The notes under the pieces: generated by a model | Told to the model about the DNA's origin: nothing | Database searches by the model: none | What the model saw: only the letters and a program-made list of their open reading frames with translations | Origin: Mycobacterium seoulense | GTDB lineage: Bacteria > Actinomycetota > Actinomycetes > Mycobacteriales > Mycobacteriaceae | Direction: 5' to 3' | Assembly (NCBI RefSeq): GCF_010731595.1 | Contig: NZ_AP022582.1 | Location: 2,852,001 to 2,916,000 of the forward strand | DNA length: 64,000 bases | Shown here: in pieces, positions 63,640-64,000 of the stretch | How positions within the stretch are numbered: the stretch's first letter is position 1 | Layout: the number at the start of each line of letters is the position of its first letter | Position numbers and translations under genes: made by a program

Positions 63640-64000
63640 TCACTCCCGGAAGATGCCCGGCGCGATCACCGGCGCCCGCTCGAGCGCCCGCCGATCGACC
63701 ACGACGTTGAGCGCGTCGAGGTCGCCCGCCCGCAGGTCGGCCAGCGCGGCCACAGCGGAGAGAAACCTTTCCCGCTCAGCCGGTTCCACGACGTCTCCAG
63801 CGAGCTCGGCGAACTTCTGCACGTACTGGGGCCGCCGGAACGGCCGCGCGCCCAACGGATGGGCGTCCGCCACGGCCAGCTCGTCGACGATCACTTCACC
63901 GCTCTTCAGCGTGACCTCGGCGCGCGCCCCGAACGCCCTCTCCGCCGGATCAGCCGCGTGGTAGCGGCGGGTCCACTCCGGATCCTCGACGGTGGAGATC
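63640..64000 (-). CDS. prpD: PrpD, 2-methylcitrate dehydratase, C-terminal part
   Basis: The window contains the last 120 codons. The text [33 protein letters not shown] and [24 protein letters not shown] is the MmgE/PrpD C-terminal pattern. It acts in the methylcitrate cycle that clears propionyl-CoA from odd-chain, branched and sterol catabolism. In M. tuberculosis prpD (Rv1130) is likewise two to three genes from metE. The N-terminal part lies beyond the window. Confidence 0.87.
   Translation of the reverse strand, partial: ISTVEDPEWTRRYHAADPAERAFGARAEVTLKSGEVIVDELAVADAHPLGARPFRRPQYVQKFAELAGDVVEPAERERFLSAVAALADLRAGDLDALNVVVDRRALERAPVIAPGIFRE

Overview
The window is high-GC (roughly two-thirds G+C) actinobacterial chromosome and is clearly Mycobacterium. 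The gene order fbiC - mshB - lpqW - typA - narIJHG - mutT2 - pimE - two Ala/Pro-rich secreted proteins - HhH-GPD protein - Rv1155-like F420 protein - GntR - sirtuin - mmpL13 - SDR - mcr - echA - Rv1139c/Rv1138c-like - crotonase - thiolase - metE - Rv1132-like - prpD is the M. tuberculosis Rv1173-to-Rv1130 segment in reverse orientation. This synteny is recalled, not searched. Several differences point to a non-tuberculous, probably slow-growing species: PE/PPE genes and insertion elements are missing from these junctions, mmpL13 is intact, and a large extra block is present. No tRNA, rRNA, CRISPR array, prophage or transposase was seen.

Layout. 1-7.4 kb: a partial MDMPI-type protein, F420 biosynthesis (fbiC), mycothiol biosynthesis (mshB), a TetR regulator and the LAM/PIM-pathway lipoprotein lpqW. 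7.4-16.1 kb: typA and the respiratory nitrate reductase operon narGHJI. 16.5-25.1 kb: housekeeping and small genes (mutT2, pterin dehydratase, pimE, two secreted Pro/Ala-rich proteins, DUF1059- and DUF5302-like small proteins, an F420-dependent reductase, GntR, a class III-like sirtuin, a methyltransferase). 25.1-28 kb: an intact MmpL13 transporter, then an isolated tiny transcription unit with two peptide ORFs, a likely leaderless promoter inside a 9-bp inverted repeat, and a perfect 15-bp terminator stem. 28-37.9 kb: fatty acid and branched-chain acyl-CoA genes, two paralogous NAD(P)-binding epimerase-like proteins flanking a CPBP protease, an ICMT-like methyltransferase with a flavoprotein reductase, and a crotonase/thiolase pair.

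37.9-58 kb is the most interesting part: an approximately 20-kb block that is absent, as far as I recall, from the corresponding M. tuberculosis locus between the thiolase and metE. It encodes two cytochromes P450, an AveC-like membrane protein, an aldehyde dehydrogenase, three SDRs, a two-subunit-type acyl-CoA dehydrogenase pair, a nitroreductase-like protein, a WS/DGAT, a PlsC-like acyltransferase, a solute-binding-type protein without a signal peptide, a NorQ/CbbQ-type AAA+ ATPase with a VWA partner, and a 432-aa regulator with two TetR units in one chain. The same 17-bp palindromic operator (consensus KAACARATATTTGGTTC) occurs seven times. One copy lies just upstream of every presumed transcription unit of the block, including the regulator gene itself. 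I read this as one self-contained regulon for oxidative catabolism or modification of an unidentified lipid, steroid or terpenoid-like substrate.

58-64 kb: an NAD(P)-binding protein, a cobalamin riboswitch upstream of metE, the Rv1132-like DUF3556 membrane protein with a KstR-type operator at its start, a small secreted protein, and the 3' end of prpD. Convergent gene pairs throughout are separated by GC-rich hairpins without U-tracts.
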